A stretch of DNA of 64,000 nucleotides from Gymnothorax reevesii (lineage: Eukaryota; Chordata; Actinopteri; Anguilliformes; Muraenidae). The position numbers and the translations under genes were made by a program. The stretch's first letter is position 1. Every line of letters begins with the position of its first letter. Shown one piece after another: positions 58,327 through 64,000 of the stretch. The DNA lies in assembly GCA_029721435.1 (NCBI GenBank), contig CM056578.1, positions 12,834,313-12,898,312 of the forward strand. The letters run 5' to 3'. The notes under the pieces were generated by a model. The model had not been told where the DNA came from. It worked only from the letters and a program-made list of their open reading frames with translations, and did no database searches.

Positions 58327-59559
58327 AGTCTTTAGCCTCTTAGTGGCATTCAGCATTGTGCATCAAGTTATTCAGTTTCACGTACATTACGGTGGATTTC
58401 CCCACTAGTGTCACAAAAATCGATTGTGACTCGAATTCTCACACTTGTCTTTACTGAGAGATTGGAAGCAGTGGAACTGCATAAAGACATTTCAGACGGT
58501 CTTGTTTCATTAAAACAATTTAAACAATCCTGAAACACATGCAATGTTTCTTTTCCCAGAGTGAAGAGAAGCAGGAGAAGTCCGGAGTCATAATCGCTTT
58601 CCATGTGACTCATGGTGAGGTCCGCCTTTACGCAAGTGAAAATGAAACTTCAATGCACAAGGATTTTAATTCCGCGTGAGAATCCCATTAATAAGCTTTC
58701 ATTGAATAATCGTGGGCTACGGTGAGTAAGCCTAAAAAATGCGTAGGACCTACGTTGAATGCGCGAGACTTGGCGTCTCTGAAATCCGTTCTTGTGCTTA
58801 CTCCCCACTTGATCAGCTGCTACCCCACCGCGTTCAGCGCGGGTAGCCCACGGTCCATCCCCGCTGTACGGCTTCGGTGCTAATGTCTATGTAAGAGTGT
58901 TGGTTATTGTCTAACCATTTCAGGTGCTCAATCATGAATAGCGGGTGTACATGTGCCAGTTTTCTTTGCATTTTGCACATATTTCACTGCCCTTAAAACT
59001 GCGTCCATGGGATACTCGTATATTTGTGTCCCTTTCTTTTTTTTGATGCATATTTCCACGATTGGGATGGCGTCATCGCAAACCCAGGTGCACTGTGAAA
59101 GTGTTTTCAAGTTTCCATCTCTGCTAATGGTGCTCTGCCCCAGCTATTGCTACAGAATTTTGGTGCAATGAAATTTGTGCCTAATTCGTTGAAGTGATTT
59201 TTTTTTTTGTTCGATGTTCTGAGAGGAACAGCAGTGTGTCTTCACTCCCTTTGCCAAGAAAGGCCTGTTTTCTGGTCAAATTATCTCACCATGTTGGATA
59301 TTCTCTCAGCTTTGGGATGCTATTAAATCGCTTTTATCGCTTTTAATTACTTATCTGCTGTCCAATGTATTTCTCTAAATTCAGGTCTGTGGGGTAGCTA
59401 TCATCAGCAGGGGGATGGGTGATCAGTAGTGGTTTTCACAGAGAAGTGAGCATGTCACTTCTGACCAGAAAAAGATAAATAGCAATCTTAATACTTGGTG
59501 ACTTTTTTATAGTTATTTATTAATTTTATTTTAATGTTGTCCAGCATCCTTTTTACCCA

Positions 59560-60237
59560 AAACAATCTCAATTTACTGTGATTCTCAATGGCTCTGTGCC
59601 CCTTCGCAAAGAGTACAACAATGCAGCACCATCTGCTCGGGATTATAAATTCCCAAGAAACCAGTCCCTGCTCTCGCTTGGAGCTCGACTGCCTCGACTG
59701 TCAGAAGTCACTCTACTGTGTCAAATCATACTACTCTCTGAGTCACGATCCAGCTGCCGACAACGTCACTTTCTCTCCTGCCCCTGTCAGTGGATGACAC
59801 CTAGAAGGTTCCGCCAGGTCAAACCATTTTTTGGTTTGAGGGGGGGAAGAGTTGCTTATGTCGTTAGCTCTTCTGCCATGGTCACTGCTTGGCACCTCGA
59901 AAATTCCTCAGGGTGAAGTCATTATTTTCCATGAGATTGTTCAGAATATAAAAAGAAGCTGAGAAATTGCGAACTTGTCAGGAGATATTTTGAGGACACA
60001 GCTCCCCCCAGCCGCAATCCTCGCTTGTAAGACGCCTTGACGATTTGTTGAGGAGGGTGAGGTGCACGTGGGTATACCTCGAGTCCTGGGCGTCATCAAG
60101 ACCATCTGTCAGCTGGCAGATCAAGTCTCAGAGATCAAGGACGTCATGGAGGCAGCGAGGGGCACATTTTACATGAAGTCATGCTCCGAACATGAGCTGC
60201 TCTTCAAAGCAGAGAGAGATTTGTTGGCATTTCAATG
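59560..60237 (+). pseudogene. Unidentified decayed coding stretch
   Basis: Less AT-rich than its neighbours. One frame opens with MALCPFAKSTTMQHHLLGII (59588) and a CSRLELDCLDCQKSLYC cysteine cluster, then stops at 59795. A second frame overlaps it and ends at 59916. A third, 60058-60237, reads VHVGIPRVLGVIKTICQLAD, then QVSEIKDVMEAARG and ends LLFKAERDLLAFQ-stop, with heptad-like hydrophobic spacing. The frames are consistent with one gene broken by shifts, possibly a transposon protein or retrogene. I do not recognise the family. Confidence 0.35.
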
Positions 60238-60583
60238 AATCACTGTCACTGGTTGCGTGAAAGTCTTATTTGTTTTTACCAAACATAATAATGGAAGAAT
60301 GCAGTCAAGATGTGATTTTACAGGAGGGCAAACAACTTACAAAACTCACCTGAAAAAAGTTATCTAATGATAGTGTTCCCGATCATTTTAGTTCTGACTC
60401 CATTTTGTGAGCAATTATTTCATACAATGAGGTCCATTAATATTTGGACAATTAAATTGCATTATAGGAGGCTGTCTGCACCTTAGTCTGAGGGTATCGT
60501 GCTGGCTCACTGTGAGACCATATTTTGAGAGCCTTCCTACTCTCTGCTTTTTTTGTGCGTGTGTATGTGGGCTTGTATTGCGC

Positions 60584-60613
60584 GCACGCGCGCGCACACA
60601 CACACACACACAA
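60584..60613. repeat. (GC/CA)n microsatellite
   Basis: CGCGCACGCGCGCG passing into a CA run, a potential Z-DNA-forming tract. Confidence 0.9.
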
Positions 60614-60670
60614 GCAATATTTTGAATATCCACATATCCACAAATACTGTGAGCACACTAGGGTTGTGAG

Positions 60671-60672
<2 letters not shown>

Positions 60673-60709
<37 letters not shown>
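60673..60709. repeat. (AT)n microsatellite
   Basis: About 18 TA dinucleotides between two TTGTGAGGA words (60665-60673 and 60714-60722). Confidence 0.95.
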
Positions 60710-60712
<3 letters not shown>

Positions 60713-61621
60713 GTTGTGAGGAAATTGTTGATGGTCCTCACAGATGACTACTGAGGATTACAGCTAGTTGGGTCACAGTTGGTTACAGTTAGGGTTAGGT
60801 CGAAGTGAAAGTTATACTTTGTCTGAAGTGGAATGCCCCTTATGCATTACAAAATATGTTTTCTTTAATTAACTGCAAAGCTGAACTGAATAATAAATAC
60901 TTCAAAATCCAGATAAAAATAGTCATGGAATCCTCCATTTACCCTTTAATAGCGATGTCAAATATTCTCTAGCTCTTTCACAGCAAGAGATTGAAAAAGA
61001 ACCTTCCACTGAAGTCCCAAATTGTTTGCTTTCCCGCAAGTATTCTGATATCCAACAGCTGAACACACTGGTAATTTAATGAAGGATCAAATCCAGCAAT
61101 ACATCTACTGTGCAGCTAATAACCAAACTAATATGATTTTAGTGTTAAGTAACCTGCGTTACATACATAAAAATCAAACAATGGTGCCAGCTAGGCAAAC
61201 AACCTTAGGTAAAATATAAATTAGTTTGGTAAACATGCTTGTAGTGTGTAATGATCAAATCTAGGGGAAATATTCCAGATCCTAGAACTATAAAAGTAGC
61301 GACATACCACTAGTAACGGAAAGACCTGTTAAGTTTAATATCAGCTCAATATAATTGATATTAAAGATAACTCATGTTTCCATCATGGGACTAAAAAAAA
61401 ACCAAAACTAATCATTTACAAATCTCTCATTGTTTGACAACCAACACTGAAAGAGAGGGGGAGCACTAGCTCACGCATTAACCAGTTTAACAAAACAGCT
61501 CAAAATTTAGTACAGCGATGGACAGCTTTGTGATTTAGCAGCAGAGCAGAATGCAGAGGAGGCTATATTCCTTTTCCCCTCTAAAAATGATAAAACCTCA
61601 ATGACAATACTGCCGTACAAT

Positions 61622-62888
61622 GGCAGAACCTAGTAACTCACTTTTATTTGATTTTGAGAAAAAAGCAGATAATGAAACTATTTGATATTAAAGCCTGATT
61701 ATCTGGGGAGGGTTAGTTTTAAAGTTTATTATTATTCTCTAGGGATCACTAACTCAAGGACAATTTTAACCCTTAAAGGGCCCGTTCATTTTGGCGGGAA
61801 AATGAGTTACTAGGTTTTGCTAGGTTTTGTTAGTTTAGGTTTTGAAATGTCACATAAATTACTAAGGCAAAACATGGTGCATATAAAGATATACAAATTT
61901 TATTTCTTTTCCAGCACATGAAACATCGTTATTAAGATAACTTTTGTGGCCATGAGTCCTTTATGACAAAATAGTGCAAGATGAACAGTGAACACTACAG
62001 GCACATTAGGGGAAGGGGCGTGCCTCCCACAGGAACATCCTAATATTTTACCAGCAACTGACAGTGTTCTCCATAAAAAGTAGTATGCATTTCATAGAGA
62101 CCGTAGGGATCACTATTAATCAACTATTGAAGTAAGAATCTTCCCGTTTGCTTTCTCCAGTATGAAAAACCGGAACCGGTGTCATTATCAAGTACATTCT
62201 ACTATTGAACTCTAACTTCCATGGTATTTACAATCTATACAAACTTTGAGGAACAATTCTTTAAATTATGTTTCAGGAAAAAATGTCCTAAACGGAGTTG
62301 TGTAGCTTGTGTTTTCCATGTGTGTTACACATTATCTACAAAAAAAAAAATCAATTTCTTTTATATACACATTATGAGTTTTTGTGATTATTGAAAATAA
62401 AAAACAATCACGAATCAAAACGTAGCGGTGGACACGAAGCCCACTCACTTCAGCAACATGCAGAGAAGAGAAGCCGATTTCAAGATTTTCACACCATTCC
62501 AGAGACAAACTTGTGGTTTCACTCGGATCTATGAGAAGGAATATGCTCATAATAAGTCCTGGAAAATTTAGTCTTTTAATATGAATTCAGAAAATATGCC
62601 CAGAGTGTTCATGAGAATTTTTTTTTCTAAAAATAATCTAATTACCATTGAGGTTTCACACCTAAAATGTGAAATATACTGAAATAAATTTTAGCCTCCT
62701 GAAGTTACTAGGTTTTGCCATGGAATGGATCAACACAGATGGTACTTACTAGGTTTGGGCATGGCATTACTCAAGGAATGGGTGGGCATTTCTCAATGAA
62801 CTGTATGTGAACATGAACCACAAAACGTAGTTACGGCAAAAATAATGTTAACTCAATTTTGACCAAAATGACAGTTACTAGGTTCTGC
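61622..62888. repeat. Region with five AGTTACTAGGTTYTGC motifs
   Basis: Copies lie at 61622-61640 (minus), 61803-61820, 62703-62719, 62746-62764 (weaker) and 62872-62888 (plus). The first two form an inverted pair about 160 bp apart. Intervening sequence is unique. The region may be a single uncharacterised transposon, but termini were not found. Confidence 0.5.
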
Positions 62889-64000
62889 AATTGGACAACA
62901 GAATAATAGTATTACTGAGCATAGAAACACAAGCATAATTTCAATTTTACATTTTCATTCTTGGGTTCCTGCAGTCCATACTGTATTTTTGCATTGCCAG
63001 ATGTTACTTGAGTGCTGCTGAGAGAGACACAGGTCTCAAAGTTCATTTTCCCATGATCTATTGGTCTTAAAAATGTCACTGCTGGGTCAGAATGTTCCAA
63101 AGACATGTGGCCTGTTAAAAGTAAGTCCAATATTTACCTCGGTGAAAATGGAGTGAAATACTCGGTGATAATCTGAGCTCACATTTACTTCACCCAAAGG
63201 AATGAATACGTACAGGACCTGCTGCAAGTGTTTCTAAGAAGGCGGGGCACCCACATGACTGATACAAGAAATCACTCCTCGGTGAAGGGTCTATCTCTTC
63301 AGTCTGTGATGGTATTCGTGCTTGTTCACTTGTATTAGATTGTGTTACGGGTCAGTAAGTATGCGTACTGGTCAAATCAAGTGTGCCTCTCACGAGATTT
63401 CCAGCGGGATTCTCACTTGAAGTAGTATCCTCGTTTCAAGCAGTATTCTCGCGATATTAACATGGCGCCACCCCCAATGTCTATCGATGGAGACGATGCA
63501 CAGGTGCTGCTATACATGGTGAAATTTGCATCGCAATTTACAGAAAAATCCTCACATTTTTGTGATGCGAAGCCGGGCATATTTTTTCACTGCAAACTCT
63601 TCTGAAGACATTGTATTTGAATCTCATATGGAAGACTTTCTGTAACTCACAATCAATGGCGTGTCGTCAGATGTCAGACTCAGGAATGCCTTCAGTAACA
63701 TCACCCTTTCCCGCATAATAGCTGTGAAACTGTTTGCGATCAAGTTTGCCAGATTAACAATCAAACAATTTATTAACTGAACAACCACCACCAATGCATG
63801 ACACGTAATGATAAAGAAATGCTAATTACAAAGAGATTGCCTATTGGCTATGTTGATATAATTGATGTGACTCCGCAAATATGATAATCTGCAAGTAAAT
63901 GAGAAACATTCACGGACTTCGCAGCAATTATTTTCGGCATCACTCAGCTGTGCATCGTACCTAACTACTCATTTTAGCTGTCCCTACATTCAGACAATAG
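62889..64000 (+). other. gabrg2 intron 6, right edge
   Basis: No gene is supported. A 47-codon frame starting MAPPPMSIDGDDAQVLLYMV at 63462 follows a CpG-containing stretch (63395-63460) and has a good start context, but ends without a splice site or domain. Confidence 0.35.

Larger units (their letters stand above)
53022..64000 (+). other. gabrg2: gabrg2 intron 6, incomplete
   Basis: It starts GTACAG and runs past the window. No exon with the TM1-TM2 sequence was found. Between listed elements the sequence is AT-rich with no recognised gene. The block 53863-56368 has a C-rich run at 55320-55340 but nothing else clear. Confidence 0.7.

Noticed and set aside
53022..64000. gabrg2 exon 7 (TM1-TM2 region)
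   Set aside because: I looked for a splice acceptor followed by GDYVVM and the TM1/TM2 signature and found none; intron 6 is taken to continue past the window.

Overview
The window is a piece of a fish-like vertebrate chromosome: an intron-rich gene in a background crowded with DNA transposons, LTR remnants and short retroposons. It carries the 5' half of one recognisable protein-coding gene, a GABA-A receptor gamma subunit. That gene is on the + strand and its six visible coding exons lie at 20158-20264, 43979-44121, 46778-46845, 49276-49496, 50810-50892 and 52884-53021. They join in phase into 253 codons and match gamma-2 (gabrg2) better than gamma-1 or gamma-3. The exons for the four membrane helices, the cytoplasmic loop and the C-terminus are not here, so intron 6 must run past the right edge. 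The taxon is inferred from the mix of Tc1-like, hAT-like, piggyBac-like, chromodomain gypsy and tRNA-headed repeats typical of ray-finned fishes; I cannot name the species.

Layout. 1-20157 is upstream intergenic DNA. It holds a decayed minus-strand Ty3/gypsy copy (about 2191-3660), two solo LTRs with target-site duplications (5016-5542 and 5777-6352), a reverse-oriented tRNA-headed retroposon (about 9172-9420), a palindromic MITE flanked by TTAA (10805-10940), a long-TIR DNA element (12512-13182) and an internally deleted chromodomain gypsy copy (about 14627-15870). A pair of CRE-like sites lies about 2 kb upstream of exon 1.

Intron 1 (20265-43978, 23.7 kb) is the main transposon sink. It holds a tRNA-headed SINE with a perfect 18-bp duplication (23273-23770), a THAP zinc-finger exon (24302-24536), a Tc1-like element split by a hAT-like element (25291-27680), a hAT-like element with a perfect 8-bp duplication (32387-33569), a second Tc1-like fossil with an insertion (about 33915-36540), further MITEs and transposase fragments, a perfect 45-bp triplication (41625-41759) and a piggyBac-like element whose 3' end is repeated three times with a 203-bp period (42556-43388).

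Introns 2-5 are short (1.3-2.7 kb) and hold an LTR-like stretch, a retroposon copy and a GT microsatellite. Intron 6 contains another retroposon copy, a Tc1-type MITE (56369-56910), a near-perfect 238-bp palindrome (56937-57174), a broken THAP reading frame (58222-58326), an unidentified decayed coding stretch (59560-60237) and a region with five copies of a motif around AGTTACTAGGTTYTGC (61622-62888).

The only host gene supported is gabrg2. Everything else recognisable is mobile or simple-repeat DNA. No convincing new molecular system is present; the best leads are the palindrome, the THAP/minus-strand exon pair, the recurrent motif and the tandemly grown piggyBac end.
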